Below, in pieces: positions 25,760-36,373 of a stretch of 64,000 bases of DNA. The notes under the pieces are model-generated. The model saw only the letters and a list, made by a program, of their open reading frames with translations, was not told the DNA's origin and made no database searches. The stretch's first letter is position 1. Every line of letters starts with the position of its first letter. The stretch is taken from positions 1-64,000 of the forward strand of contig JAJZIR010000010.1 in assembly GCA_021810505.1 (NCBI GenBank), in the 5' to 3' direction. Source of the DNA: a bacterium (GTDB lineage Bacteria > Deinococcota > Deinococci > Deinococcales > Deinococcaceae). The position numbers and the translations under genes are program-made.

Positions 25760-26779
25760 ATGCGACTCTCTCCCCTGATCCAAGGCGGCGTCCTCGCTGC
25801 CCTGCTAGCCGGCTCCGGGCTGGCCGCGCCGCAGAACAGCCCGACCAACAGCACTGTCGTCGCCGTTGTGAACGGGCAAGATCTCACCCTCGGAACCTTC
25901 AACCAGGATTTCGACGCCTTTGCCGGGCGCATCCTCAACCAGCAAGGGCTGCCCTTCAGCGCCCAAGCGGTCGTCCCCCTGGAGAGCTACCGGCCTCAGG
26001 TGCTGCAGCAGATCGCCCAAGAGCTAGTCATCCTGCAAGCCGCCGCAGCGGCCGGGGTGCAGGCCAGCACCGCCAAAGTCGACCGAGAGCTGGCTAAGGT
26101 CAGGAGCCAGTTCAAGACCAACACGGCTTTCCTGTCCGCCCTAGCCCAGACCGGGATCCAGAGCGAGGCGGTCTACCGCACCCTGATCCGCGACGGGATG
26201 ATCTACAGCACCTACTCCAAGGACTTGATCAAGCAGTTCACCTTCCCGAATTCGGTGGTCAAGCTGTACTACCAGACCAACCAGAGCCAGTTCACCAAGC
26301 CGGCGACGGCCTGCGTCCGCCACATCCTGGTCAAGACCGACGCGCTGGCCGAGAAGATCAAGGCGATGCTGCTCAAGGGAGCTAGCTTCTCAGCTCTGGC
26401 CAAGAAGTACTCCATCGACCCGGGCAGCAAGAACAAGGGCGGCAACCTGGGCTGCATCGCCCCCGGAACCACCGTCCCGCCCTTCAACCAAGCCGCCTTC
26501 TCCGGGCCGGTGGGCAAGTACCAGATCGTGCACAGCCAGTACGGCTACCACGTGCTGTTGGTCACTAAGCGCACCGCGGCCAGCCTCGAACCGCTGAGCC
26601 AGGCCAAGGCCGCTATCCTCAAGGCCCTGAGCAACCAGGCGCTGCAGAGCTACTTCAACCACCTGACCAAGAAAGCCAAGATCGTGACTTATCCCAAGCT
26701 GGTCACGGTGGCCAGCCCGACTCCGGTGGCTCCGCCCACCCAAACGCCTTCCGCTGGAACCAACACCAGCAAACCCTAG
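25760..26779 (+). CDS. Secreted parvulin-type peptidyl-prolyl isomerase (SurA/PrsA-like)
   Basis: 339 residues. Signal peptide 1-23 (GGVLAALLAGSGLAA). A SurA-like N-terminal helical domain (~30-170) begins VVAVVNGQDLTL. The parvulin domain is at ~184-271: ACVRHILVKT, FSALAKKYSIDPGSKNKGGNLG, GPVGKYQIVHSQYGYHVLLV. A Pro/Thr-rich tail (~310-339) follows. It probably helps fold exported or outer-membrane proteins. The 3' end overlaps the convergent BtuF-like gene by 4 bases. Confidence 0.88.
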   Translation: MRLSPLIQGGVLAALLAGSGLAAPQNSPTNSTVVAVVNGQDLTLGTFNQDFDAFAGRILNQQGLPFSAQAVVPLESYRPQVLQQIAQELVILQAAAAAGVQASTAKVDRELAKVRSQFKTNTAFLSALAQTGIQSEAVYRTLIRDGMIYSTYSKDLIKQFTFPNSVVKLYYQTNQSQFTKPATACVRHILVKTDALAEKIKAMLLKGASFSALAKKYSIDPGSKNKGGNLGCIAPGTTVPPFNQAAFSGPVGKYQIVHSQYGYHVLLVTKRTAASLEPLSQAKAAILKALSNQALQSYFNHLTKKAKIVTYPKLVTVASPTPVAPPTQTPSAGTNTSKP

Positions 26780-27534
26780 GCTAGGGCAGCCAGAACCCGT
26801 AACTCGGCGGCCAGCGCCCGGGCCCCCTCCAGCAGCCGGGGCCCGGGTCGGCCTAGAGCGGACTCGGGGATCACCGCGACCCGCTTCAGCGCAATCCCCC
26901 GGCGCCCTACCACCTCTGGGCGAGTTCGTTTGACCCCACACCAGGAGAGCACCAGCAAGTCCGGTGCGGCCTCGCCCAAATCGGAGGGGGTCAGAGGCAA
27001 GCTGCGCCGGTGCGGCGCATCCGGGACCAGCTGGGCTCCCAGGCCCGAGACTAGGTCGCTGACCCAGCTCTTCCCGCCAGCGACGATGACCGGTCTAGGC
27101 CACCACTCCACCGCCACCCGGGGCCGCCAACCGGCCAAGGCGCCGAGGACTTCCCCGGCAAGTTCGGAGAGCTCTGCGCGCCAGGCCGCCACCAACTGGG
27201 CAGCCAGCTGAAAGCGGCCCAGGACGGCCCCCACCTCCAAGACGTCCCCCCAGACATCGGACAACCTAACCGGGTCCAAGGTGAGCTGGTCGAAGCCCAG
27301 GCGACCCACCTGCTGCACCACTCGCTCCATGCCCGGGACCGAGAGGCTGGCCAGCACCAGATCGGGGCGCGAGGCAGCCAGCAGACCGGTCTGGATGGCC
27401 AGGTCCGGACCGAGCCGCACCGCGCGCTCCAGGCCCGGGACGTCGCTGTGCCCGTCCACCGCGACCAGGTCTTCCAGCAGGCCCAGAGCGGCTAGGATCT
27501 CGGTATTCGAGCAGGTCAGGCTAGCTAGGCGCAC
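26776..27534 (-). CDS. BtuF-like corrinoid/iron-complex binding protein without signal peptide
   Basis: 252 residues. Periplasmic-binding-protein family 2 (BtuF/FhuD) features: MRLASLTCSNTEILAALGL, VDGHSDVP, RPDLVLASLSVPGMERVVQQVG, VLEVGAVLGR, and PDLLVLSWCGVKRTRPE. In most relatives a signal peptide precedes this pattern, but here it starts at residue 1 (GTG 27534), so the protein appears cytoplasmic or exported another way. Position near the cobalamin operon suggests a corrinoid ligand. No permease or ATPase adjoins it. Confidence 0.7.
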   Translation of the reverse strand: MRLASLTCSNTEILAALGLLEDLVAVDGHSDVPGLERAVRLGPDLAIQTGLLAASRPDLVLASLSVPGMERVVQQVGRLGFDQLTLDPVRLSDVWGDVLEVGAVLGRFQLAAQLVAAWRAELSELAGEVLGALAGWRPRVAVEWWPRPVIVAGGKSWVSDLVSGLGAQLVPDAPHRRSLPLTPSDLGEAAPDLLVLSWCGVKRTRPEVVGRRGIALKRVAVIPESALGRPGPRLLEGARALAAELRVLAALA

Positions 27535-27659
27535 ACCTCAGCCTAGCCCAAGCTCGGAGCCGGAACCGGTCGCGGGGACATTATTCTCTGGCCAGGCAGA
27601 TGAGAGCTCCCTCAGACTCGGGGAAGCAGGCTGTGGTAGCCTGAAAGCTGGGAGGGACA
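27535..27659. promoter_or_regulatory. Divergent spacer upstream of the cytochrome gene
   Basis: A possible -10 TATTCT (27582-27587) faces the cytochrome gene. A small hairpin (AGGCT, 5-base loop, AGCCT) lies ~20 bases before the start, and GGGAGGGACA is the ribosome site. I looked for a B12-box or other cobalamin riboswitch elements on both strands and saw none. Confidence 0.35.
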
Positions 27660-28748
27660 GTGAACCGATTCGCCGTATCCATCACCATCTTCCTGGCGCT
27701 GTTCATCGCCGCTGGGTTCACCGCGTACCGGATCGGCGCCGCCGTCGGCGCGAGCAGCAAGGCCCAGTTCGCTGCAGCCAACGCGACCGTGGCTTCGAGC
27801 TCGTCCTCCGGAAAGCAGTACACCGTGGCGGCCAGCGAGGTCGCAGCCGGCAAGAAGGTCTTCGACACCAACTGCGCAGCCTGCCACCAGACCACCGGGC
27901 TCGGCGTCCCGGGGGCTTTCCCTCCGCTGAAGCAGCACATCGTCAACCTGATGGCCAGGGCTGGGGGGCGCATCTACCTGGGTAAGGTCTTGCTCTACGG
28001 CATCCAAGGAAAGATCAAGGTGCTGGGGAAGACCTACAACGGGGTGATGCCGGCCTGGGGGAGCATCCTCTCCAGCAAGCAGATCGCCGAGGCGGTCAAC
28101 TACGCGCTGTCCAGCTGGGGTAATCAATTGCCCAAAGGCAAGAAGCCGATCAGCGTCAGCGAGATCGACCGGCTGCGCAAGAAGCAGCTCAGCCCCCAGC
28201 AGGTCTATAAGCTGCAGCCGAGCAGCGCCAGCGCAGCCGCCAAGCCGTCTACCAAGGCGTCCAGCACGACCTCCAACACCAAGGCGAAGGCGTCCAGCAC
28301 GACCTCCAAAGCGCCTACGTCCTCCGGAAAGCAGTACACCGTGGCGGCCAGCGAGGTCGCAGCCGGCAAGAAGGTCTTCGACACCAACTGCGCAGTCTGC
28401 CACCAGACCACCGGGCTCGGCGTCCCGGGGGCTTTCCCTCCGCTGAAGCAGCACATCGTCAACCTGATGGCCAGGGCTGGGGGGCGCATCTACCTGGGTA
28501 AGGTCTTGCTCTACGGCATCCAAGGAAAGATCAAGGTGCTGGGGAAGACCTACAACGGGGTGATGCCGGCCTGGGGGAGCATCCTCTCCAGCAAGCAGAT
28601 CGCCGAGGCGGTCAACTACGCGCTGTCCAGCTGGGGTAATCAATTGCCCAAAGGCAAGAAGCCGATCAGCGTCAGCGAGATCGACCGGCTGCGCAAGAAG
28701 CAGCTCAGCCCCCAGCAGGTCTATAAGCTGCAGCCCAAGGGAGGCTGA
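27660..28748 (+). CDS. Diheme c-type cytochrome made of two nearly identical domains
   Basis: 362 residues. An N-terminal membrane anchor (~5-28) is followed by two class I cytochrome c domains with haem sites CAACH (72-76) and CAVCH (244-248) and likely axial Met130 and Met302 in NGVMPAWG. The domains differ by one residue. They are joined by a Ser/Thr/Lys/Ala linker (~186-222) with its own short repeat KASSTTS. It probably carries electrons at the outer face of the membrane. GTG start behind GGGAGG; sppA follows 3 bases after the stop. Confidence 0.88.
   Translation: MNRFAVSITIFLALFIAAGFTAYRIGAAVGASSKAQFAAANATVASSSSSGKQYTVAASEVAAGKKVFDTNCAACHQTTGLGVPGAFPPLKQHIVNLMARAGGRIYLGKVLLYGIQGKIKVLGKTYNGVMPAWGSILSSKQIAEAVNYALSSWGNQLPKGKKPISVSEIDRLRKKQLSPQQVYKLQPSSASAAAKPSTKASSTTSNTKAKASSTTSKAPTSSGKQYTVAASEVAAGKKVFDTNCAVCHQTTGLGVPGAFPPLKQHIVNLMARAGGRIYLGKVLLYGIQGKIKVLGKTYNGVMPAWGSILSSKQIAEAVNYALSSWGNQLPKGKKPISVSEIDRLRKKQLSPQQVYKLQPKGG
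27802..28735 (+). repeat. 418-bp tandem duplication inside the cytochrome gene
   Basis: 27802-28219 and 28318-28735 match at every position I compared except one (GCC versus GTC, the Ala/Val in CAACH/CAVCH). The offset is 516 bases, exactly 172 codons, so the frame is kept. The 98-base spacer encodes the linker and contains a smaller repeat (GCGTCCAGCACGACCTCCAA twice). Confidence 0.93.
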
Positions 28749-28750
28749 TC

Positions 28751-30382
28751 GTGGAGCAGCTCCTGATCCAGGATTACGCTTACAACGCTGCAGTAGCGCT
28801 GAAGAACGCTCTGGCCGACCTCCCCGGCCCTAGACCCCCCCTGGTGGTTCTGGATCTCTCCGGAAGCTATCCGGCCCGCAACCTGCCTAGGAGGCCGCTA
28901 GACCTGCTGCAGCCCCGTCCGGAGAGCCTAGAGGAGTTCTGCTTCAAGCTCTCTACTCTGAGAAACACGCCCTGGCTGCGGGGTGTCGTGTTGCGTATCG
29001 GGGATCTGCAGGTCGACCTGAGCACCGCTTACGCCCTGCGGCGGGCAATCGCCGACTTAGCTAGCTCCAAGCTGGTCCACGTGGTGGCCAACAGCCTGAA
29101 CATGGCGCAGTACCTGGTAGCCAGCGCAGGTGGACAGCTGGCTGTCCCCGAGAGCGCCGAGCTCAACCTGAGCGGCCTCGCGCTGGGCCGCACCTACCTC
29201 AAGGACGCCCTGGAGCGCTACGGCATCTCCTTCGAGAAGATCGCCATCCAGGAGTACAAGAGCGCCTTCTCGGAGTTCACCCAGTCGGCGATGGACGACT
29301 TCGACCGCGAGCAGCGGACCGCGCTGCTCAGACAGCTGCAGCGCAGCTTCTGCGAGGAGGTAGCCAGCAGCCGCCGAGTGCAGCCGGAAACGGTGGAGGC
29401 CTGGCTGCAGGAAGGGGTCAGCTCGGCCAGAAGGGCCAAGGAACTGGGCGCAGTCGACCGGATCGCCTACGAGGACGGGCTATTGGGTAGCCAGCACCTG
29501 TCCCTGGCGCAAGCCGCGCGCTTCCTGAAACTGAGCCCGCGCCGCCCCGGAGAACCCCGGCTGGCGGTGGTCTCGGTGCTCGGTACCATCGTCACCGGCA
29601 AGTCCAGGCGCAATCCGCTGCCGCTGCCGCTGCTGGGGGGTGCCATGAGCGGCTCGGAGAGCGTGATCCGGGCCTTGCGGCTGGCCGAGCGCGACCCCCT
29701 GGTCTCCGCGGTGGTCCTGTACGTGGACTCCGGAGGTGGCTCGGCGCTGGCCAGCGACCTGATCGCCCACGAGGTGGAGCGGATCCGCAGAAAGAAGCCG
29801 GTAGTCGGGGTGATGGGCACCCTGGCGGCCTCGGGCGGCTACTACGTCCTGGCTCGGTGCAGCCGTATCGTGGCGGCTCCGACCACCCTGACCGGGTCGA
29901 TCGGCGTCCTCAGCGTCAAGCCGGTCTTACAGGGCTTCAACCAGAAGTACGGGCTAAACCCCGAAGTGATCAAGACCGCCCCGCTGGCCGACCTACTCAG
30001 CAGCGACCACCCCTTCAGCGAGCAGGAGCGGGCCGTGGTGGAGCGCCAGGTAGCTGAGATCTACGACCGCTTCCTGGGACAGGTCGCTGCCGGCAGGGGA
30101 CTCAGCAAGCAGCAGGTCGACGCGGTCGGGAGAGGGCGGATCTGGTCCGGCAAGGACGCGCTGGACCACCGATTGGTCGACGAGCTGGGGGACTTGGAGC
30201 TCGGCCTGCAGCGGGCCAGGGAGCTGGCCGGCCTGCCCAGCGACAGCCCGGTCTGGAACATCGAGGCGCCGAGGACCCTGCAGCTGCCCGACCTGGAGCC
30301 GGCTGCTCTACTCCAGTCCTGGCTACCGCTACTGCGCGAGCGGGTCCTCCTGCTCGCCAGCGATCTCCCGACGCTCCGCTGA
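28751..30382 (+). CDS. sppA: Signal peptide peptidase SppA, two-domain form
   Basis: 543 residues, the long (67K) form with two ClpP-like domains. General-base Lys170 in QEYKSAFSEFT of the first domain and nucleophile Ser361 in MGTLAASGGYY of the second are the expected Ser-Lys pair. GSIGVLSVKP follows. No clear membrane segment is seen at the N-terminus, unlike E. coli SppA. GTG start 3 bases after the cytochrome stop; metG follows after 7 bases, so the three form one operon. Confidence 0.9.
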   Translation: MEQLLIQDYAYNAAVALKNALADLPGPRPPLVVLDLSGSYPARNLPRRPLDLLQPRPESLEEFCFKLSTLRNTPWLRGVVLRIGDLQVDLSTAYALRRAIADLASSKLVHVVANSLNMAQYLVASAGGQLAVPESAELNLSGLALGRTYLKDALERYGISFEKIAIQEYKSAFSEFTQSAMDDFDREQRTALLRQLQRSFCEEVASSRRVQPETVEAWLQEGVSSARRAKELGAVDRIAYEDGLLGSQHLSLAQAARFLKLSPRRPGEPRLAVVSVLGTIVTGKSRRNPLPLPLLGGAMSGSESVIRALRLAERDPLVSAVVLYVDSGGGSALASDLIAHEVERIRRKKPVVGVMGTLAASGGYYVLARCSRIVAAPTTLTGSIGVLSVKPVLQGFNQKYGLNPEVIKTAPLADLLSSDHPFSEQERAVVERQVAEIYDRFLGQVAAGRGLSKQQVDAVGRGRIWSGKDALDHRLVDELGDLELGLQRARELAGLPSDSPVWNIEAPRTLQLPDLEPAALLQSWLPLLRERVLLLASDLPTLR

Positions 30383-30389
30383 GGACATC

Positions 30390-32318
<1,929 letters not shown>

Positions 32319-32320
32319 GG

Positions 32321-33766
32321 TTAGCTGAGGGGGACCAGGAGCAGGCCGGAGCGGGCCCCCACCGCGAAGGTCGCCTCCTCCGAGAGCGCGATCTGCTGGC
32401 CGCTGAGGCATTCCAGGTAGTTCCCCGGCTGCAGCCCCCGCAGGTCGGCAGAGGTGTTCTGGCGGCTGGCGTTGACGACCACGTAAGCCTGCCGTTCACC
32501 CAAGGCGCGGCGGTAGGCCAGCAGCTCCCCGCGGGCAAGGATCACCTCGGTGGCACCGCGGCGCAGCGTTATCTCTTTGGACCTGACCTGGATCAGGCGC
32601 TTGGTCAGGGCGTAGGACTCCAGATTCCAGGCGGTCGGGGTGTGCCAAGGAAAGGCGCGTCGGCAATCAGGGTCTTTCCCCCCCTCCATGCCGACCTCGT
32701 CGCCGTAGTAGATGCAGGGAGCTCCAGGCAGGGTCATCTGCAGCAGGGTGGCCAGGCGGTAGGCGCTCTCGTCGCCCTTGGCCACCGTCCGGAACCTAGG
32801 GGTGTCGTGGGAACCGAGCAGGTTGAGCTGGGCCTGGCCGGCCTCGTCGGGATACCAGTCGAGCTGGTCGAGGAGTTGCTCGGCAAAATTCTCGCCGCTG
32901 AGAGGCGGGATGGCCCCGTAACCGGTCCCGGAGATTACCGCTGGGTCGAGGCTGTCCGCCGCCGTGAAGCCGAGGATTGCCCGGGCCAGGGGGTAGTTCA
33001 TCACCGCATCGAATTGGTCGCCGGCCAGCCAGCGGTCAGCCCGCTCCCAGATCTCTCCGACGATGTAGGCATCGGGGTTGATGGCCTTGACCCGGCGGCG
33101 GAACTCCCTCCAGAATTCGTCGTCGTCGATCTCGTTGGGGACGTCCAAGCGCCAGCCGTCGATGCCCAGGCGGATCCAGTGCTCGGCGACCCCCCACAGG
33201 AATTCCCGCACCTCCGGGGTAGCGGTGTTGAATTTGGGCAGGGCCCGGTTACCCCACCAGCAGTCGTACCCGGGGGGCTGGTCGGGTGGGCCGTAGGGCC
33301 GCAGCGGAAAGGAGCGGGCGTGAAACCAGTCCAAATAGGGGCTGTCCGGGCCGTTCTCCAGGATGTCGTTGAACTGGAAGAAACCTCGGCTAGCGTGGTT
33401 GAAGACGCCGTCCAAGACCAGCTTGATCCCGCGGGCATGGGCCTCTTGGATCAAGGCCTCCAGGGCAGCGTTACCCCCTAGCAGAGGATCTACTTGGAAG
33501 TAGTCGTAGGTGTGGTAGCGGTGGTTGCTGGTCGACTGGAATACTGGGCAGAAATAGATGGCTCCGATGCCCAAGTCGACTAAGTGGTCGAGGTGTTCGA
33601 CCACCCCCAGCAAGTCCCCACCCTGGAAGAGGTGGGATTGGGGCGGATCCCCCCAGGGCTGCAGGCGAGCGGGCTTGGAGACGCGGGCGCTCTGGGCAAA
33701 GCGGTCTGGAAAGATCTGGTAGAAAACGGTGTCCTTCACCCAATCGGGCGTCTTCATGTCGCTCAT
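32321..33766 (-). CDS. GH13 alpha-glucan hydrolase (neopullulanase/cyclomaltodextrinase type)
   Basis: 481 residues. FYQIFPDRF at 15-23, DGVFNH (119-124), GWRLDVPNE with nucleophile Asp208, IVGEIW with acid/base Glu238 and LGSHD with Asp321; a C-terminal beta domain follows. It lacks the N-terminal domain of the malZ product at 16408 and has no signal peptide. The open frame starts six codons earlier, but TGATACAAT ends 8 bases before ATG 33766, which makes that ATG the leaderless start. Convergent with metG (2 bases apart). Confidence 0.85.
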   Translation of the reverse strand: MSDMKTPDWVKDTVFYQIFPDRFAQSARVSKPARLQPWGDPPQSHLFQGGDLLGVVEHLDHLVDLGIGAIYFCPVFQSTSNHRYHTYDYFQVDPLLGGNAALEALIQEAHARGIKLVLDGVFNHASRGFFQFNDILENGPDSPYLDWFHARSFPLRPYGPPDQPPGYDCWWGNRALPKFNTATPEVREFLWGVAEHWIRLGIDGWRLDVPNEIDDDEFWREFRRRVKAINPDAYIVGEIWERADRWLAGDQFDAVMNYPLARAILGFTAADSLDPAVISGTGYGAIPPLSGENFAEQLLDQLDWYPDEAGQAQLNLLGSHDTPRFRTVAKGDESAYRLATLLQMTLPGAPCIYYGDEVGMEGGKDPDCRRAFPWHTPTAWNLESYALTKRLIQVRSKEITLRRGATEVILARGELLAYRRALGERQAYVVVNASRQNTSADLRGLQPGNYLECLSGQQIALSEEATFAVGARSGLLLVPLS

Positions 33767-33774
33767 GCCGGGGC

Positions 33775-33780
33775 ATTGTA
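33775..33780 (-). promoter_or_regulatory. Extended -10 box of the leaderless GH13 gene
   Basis: Minus strand TGATACAAT, with TACAAT at 33775-33780 and 8 bases to ATG 33766. Transcription would begin at or near the start codon. It lies just beyond the stop of the upstream CCA-transferase gene. Confidence 0.55.
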
Positions 33781-33793
33781 TCACCGCGCCAGA

Positions 33794-35086
33794 TCAGTTC
33801 TGGCCGGCTCGCAGGGCCGCCAGGCGCCGGCGAAGGTACTCGGTAGCCTGCTCGCTGGTCTCCAGGTCCCCCACCGCCTGCGCCTCGGCGAGCTCGGCGA
33901 GCAGGCGGCCGATCAGCGGACCGGGTGGCAGTCCGAGGGCAGCCATGATCTGGTGGCCATCCAGCAGCGGGGCCGCTGGCCGCGGGGATTCCATCGCCTG
34001 AAGGACCCGGTCGATCCCCTGCTGATAGGCCAAGCGGGTGCCCTGGTTGGAGAGCGGACCCCGGGCCGCCTGCCGGTCGGCGATCATCAGGTCCAGCAAG
34101 TCCGGGAGCAGCTCCCCGCGGCGGTGGACGAAGCGCTTGGCCAGGCGGAGGTCGCCCGGCAGCGGCAGCATATGGGCGGCGATCAGGGCGGAGACCCGCT
34201 CGGCCAACCCGCGCGGGCGGCGTAGCTCCAGTAGCCTGGAGCTGGCCAACGCGGCTCCCAGCTCGGCGTGGCCGTAGAAGTGGTAGCGCCCGAAAGCGTC
34301 CTGGCTGCGGCTGGCCGGTTTGCCCAGGTCGTGGAGCAGGGTGGCCCAGCGCAGGTCCAAGGGGGCTCGGGGGCGCAACCGGACCAGCTCGGCCAGGGCC
34401 AGCAGGCTGTGGTGATACACGTCGAGGTGGTGGAAGCCCCCCTGCCAGACCCCGGAGGTGGCGGCCAGCTCGGGAATCCAGATGGCCAGGGCGCCCCAGC
34501 GCTCTAGGGCCCGCAGCCCGGAGACCGGATCGCCGCCGCACAGCAGCAGGTCGAGTTCGGCTCCGACCCGTTCGGGAGCCGGGGCCGCGAGCTGGCGGCT
34601 GGCCAGGTCCGCAGCGCAGCGCCCCAGAGCCGCCTCGGTCTCCGGCTCGGCCCTGAGGCCATGGGTCGCGATCAGCCTGGCCCCGCGGAGCAGCCGCAGG
34701 GGATCCGCGCGCAGGTTAGCCTCTGCGACCATCCTGAGGCGGCGGCGGCGCAGGTCGGCGCGCCCCCCTACGGGATCGACCAAACCGCTGCCCGGCGACC
34801 AAGCCAGCGCGTCGACCGAGAAATCGCGGCGGCGCAGCTCGTCGGCAAGGCTGCCCTGGATGGGAGCGAAATCGTTCCACACCCCAGCGATCTGGACCCG
34901 GTAGAGCAGCCGGCTGGGATCGATCTGGACCGGTTCGCTGTCAGGCCGCCGGCGCAGCTGCCCCAGCGCCGCCTCGATGTCCGGGACCAGCCAGTCCAAA
35001 TCGCGCGGGCTCAAGTCCATCAGCGCGTCGCGGACGGCGCCGCCCACCAGGACCGCTCCGTCCACCAGCGGGCGCGGCCAGCTCAC
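33794..35086 (-). CDS. cca: tRNA nucleotidyltransferase / poly(A) polymerase family with HD domain
   Basis: 430 residues. VLVGGAVRDALM (13-24) and RDLDW with metal-binding Asp29/Asp31; RRRDFSVDALAW (86-96); ADPLRLLRGARL (128-138) for nucleotide choice. An HD-type site follows: HHLDVYHHSLLAL near 219-231, LLHDLGKP at 250-257 and a later IAAHMLP. It adds CCA to tRNA 3' ends, although some relatives add only CC or A. GTG 35086 has TAGGA at 9 bases; the frame is open to 35140 inside the upstream gene. Confidence 0.85.
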   Translation of the reverse strand: MSWPRPLVDGAVLVGGAVRDALMDLSPRDLDWLVPDIEAALGQLRRRPDSEPVQIDPSRLLYRVQIAGVWNDFAPIQGSLADELRRRDFSVDALAWSPGSGLVDPVGGRADLRRRRLRMVAEANLRADPLRLLRGARLIATHGLRAEPETEAALGRCAADLASRQLAAPAPERVGAELDLLLCGGDPVSGLRALERWGALAIWIPELAATSGVWQGGFHHLDVYHHSLLALAELVRLRPRAPLDLRWATLLHDLGKPASRSQDAFGRYHFYGHAELGAALASSRLLELRRPRGLAERVSALIAAHMLPLPGDLRLAKRFVHRRGELLPDLLDLMIADRQAARGPLSNQGTRLAYQQGIDRVLQAMESPRPAAPLLDGHQIMAALGLPPGPLIGRLLAELAEAQAVGDLETSEQATEYLRRRLAALRAGQN

Positions 35087-35097
35087 TGGGGTAATTC

Positions 35098-35382
35098 CTA
35101 GTCCTCCTCGAGGCCCATGGTGAAGCCGCGGTCCAGCCACTCCGGGCTGTAGCTGCGAAAAGCCAGCATGGTCTGGGTCCTCAGGATCCCACTCAGCTTG
35201 CGCAGCGAGCCGGTGACGACGTCATCCAGATCCTCGTAACTGGGCAAACGCAGGATCGCCACGATGTCCCAGTCCCCGGTCACGCTGTACACCTCGGTCA
35301 CCCTGGGCAGGGCGGCGAGCTCGCTAGCCGTTTCGGGGATTCTGGAGCGCTCGGCTTGGATGAGCACGATGGCAGTGACCAT
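35098..35382 (-). CDS. Stand-alone RAM (Lrp/AsnC ligand-binding) domain protein
   Basis: 94 residues comprising only the ligand-binding half of Lrp/AsnC regulators: MVTAIVLIQAERSRI, VTEVYSVTGDWDIVAILRLP, and LRTQTMLAF. No DNA-binding helix-turn-helix is present. Such proteins form amino-acid-binding rings and a Thermus example is known structurally. A TATGCT box ends 6 bases before the ATG and no ribosome site is seen, so it is probably leaderless. Confidence 0.88.
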   Translation of the reverse strand: MVTAIVLIQAERSRIPETASELAALPRVTEVYSVTGDWDIVAILRLPSYEDLDDVVTGSLRKLSGILRTQTMLAFRSYSPEWLDRGFTMGLEED

Positions 35383-35388
35383 GCCACC

Positions 35389-35394
35389 AGCATA
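35389..35394 (-). promoter_or_regulatory. -10 box of the leaderless RAM-domain gene
   Basis: Minus strand TATGCT at 35389-35394, then GGTGGC, then ATG 35382. The six-base gap predicts a transcript that starts at the initiation codon. Confidence 0.5.
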
Positions 35395-35416
35395 GGTCCA
35401 AGCGGGGCCGTGCCCC

Positions 35417-35896
35417 TCAGCTCTCGATCGCTACCAGCCGGTAGGCGAGCTGCCGTTTCCCCTCGTCCAGGGAGACCACGAAGGACTCACCGACTTTGCG
35501 GCCGAGCAGCTTGACTCCTACCGGCGAGTCCTCGCTGATCCTGGGGAGGGTCCCTCCGAGCACCGCCGCCTCCGGAGCAGAAACCAGCTGGACCCGCAGA
35601 TCCTTGCCGGTCCGCTCGTCGTGCAGAACGATCACCGATCCCAAGGTGACCGTGTCCTGCTGGCCGCTGGCGATAACGGTCGCCCGGGCCAAGGTATCCT
35701 CGAGCTCCTCGATACGGGCCTCGATGTTCAGCTTCTCGCGCTTGGCCTCCTCAAGGCCGTTGTCCTCGTCGTCCTCGCCGGCCTCCATCTGTTCCCGGAG
35801 AATCCTGGTCGCCTCGGCGAGCCTGGCATACTCCTGCTCCAGAGTGCGCTGCAGGCGCTCGTATCCTTCCTGCGTCAGCTTGACTTCCCTAGCCAC
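35417..35896 (-). CDS. gfh1: Gfh1-type GreA paralogue, RNA polymerase secondary-channel factor
   Basis: 159 residues. The N-terminal coiled coil (1-~75) starts [15 protein letters not shown] and the C-terminal FKBP-like domain ends RLVAIES. The coiled-coil tip is EDDED (41-45) followed by [10 protein letters not shown], more acidic than the GreA tip (D..EN.EY) and like the acidic tip of Thermus Gfh1, which inhibits polymerase instead of stimulating cleavage. Identity throughout fits Gfh1 better than GreA from memory. GTG start behind AAAGGGGAGAT. Confidence 0.85.
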   Translation of the reverse strand: MAREVKLTQEGYERLQRTLEQEYARLAEATRILREQMEAGEDDEDNGLEEAKREKLNIEARIEELEDTLARATVIASGQQDTVTLGSVIVLHDERTGKDLRVQLVSAPEAAVLGGTLPRISEDSPVGVKLLGRKVGESFVVSLDEGKRQLAYRLVAIES

Positions 35897-35930
35897 ATCT
35901 CCCCTTTCACGGCGGACAAACTCGGGTTCC

Positions 35931-36308
35931 TCAGACCGGTTGCTGGAGCCGCTGGGCGAGGCGCTTCAGGCGTGCGCTGCCGGCAACCGACTCACACCCC
36001 GACCGCTTCGCGCACAGGGCCAAGTAGCGCCAACGCCCAGCCGCAGAGGGGACCCGCACGCGGTAGAATAGCGCATCCGAGCGCGAAACGGTACGGGAGC
36101 ACAGCTCGCACATCACCGAACCCCTCCCGGCTTGCTCGAGCGGCTCCAGCTCGAGCAAGCGGTCGCCGTCGATCAGGGCCAATCCCCCGCCGGCGACGGG
36201 GCAGAGCGCCAAAGTCGGGGGGGCGCCTGCCGGACCGCCCGGGAACAGGCGGCGAGCAGTCGCCGGGAATAACTCAAACAGCAGATCTTTTTCGTTGTGA
36301 TAGGCCAC
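35931..36308 (-). CDS. Small treble-clef zinc-finger protein (FBP C-terminal-like)
   Basis: 125 residues. The C-terminal half has CELC (67-70) and CAKRSGC (99-105), with [18 protein letters not shown] between: a C2...C2 pattern resembling the FBP_C treble-clef finger of EF-G-binding proteins. The N-terminal half ([15 protein letters not shown]..., [14 protein letters not shown]) is unrecognised. The frame is open to TTG 36338, but that lies upstream of the predicted transcript start; GTG 36308 has GAGG 5 bases before it. A ribosome-related role is only a guess from the finger type. Confidence 0.6.
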   Translation of the reverse strand: MAYHNEKDLLFELFPATARRLFPGGPAGAPPTLALCPVAGGGLALIDGDRLLELEPLEQAGRGSVMCELCSRTVSRSDALFYRVRVPSAAGRWRYLALCAKRSGCESVAGSARLKRLAQRLQQPV

Positions 36309-36325
36309 CGAAACCTCGGGTAGGC

Positions 36326-36355
36326 ATAGTACCGCCAAAGGGCCGGGCGTGTCGA
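36326..36355 (-). promoter_or_regulatory. Promoter of the zinc-finger gene
   Basis: Minus strand TCGACA (36350-36355), 18 bases, TACTAT (36326-36331). The -35 matches consensus at five of six positions. Predicted start of transcription near 36319, leaving a short leader with GAGG before GTG 36308. Confidence 0.55.
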
Positions 36356-36373
36356 GCCCGAAGCTGCCGCGAG

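Noticed and set aside
27535-27659. Cobalamin riboswitch near the B12 genes
   Set aside because: No B12 box or surrounding stems found on either strand; the spacer upstream of cobS (25714-25759) is too short for one.
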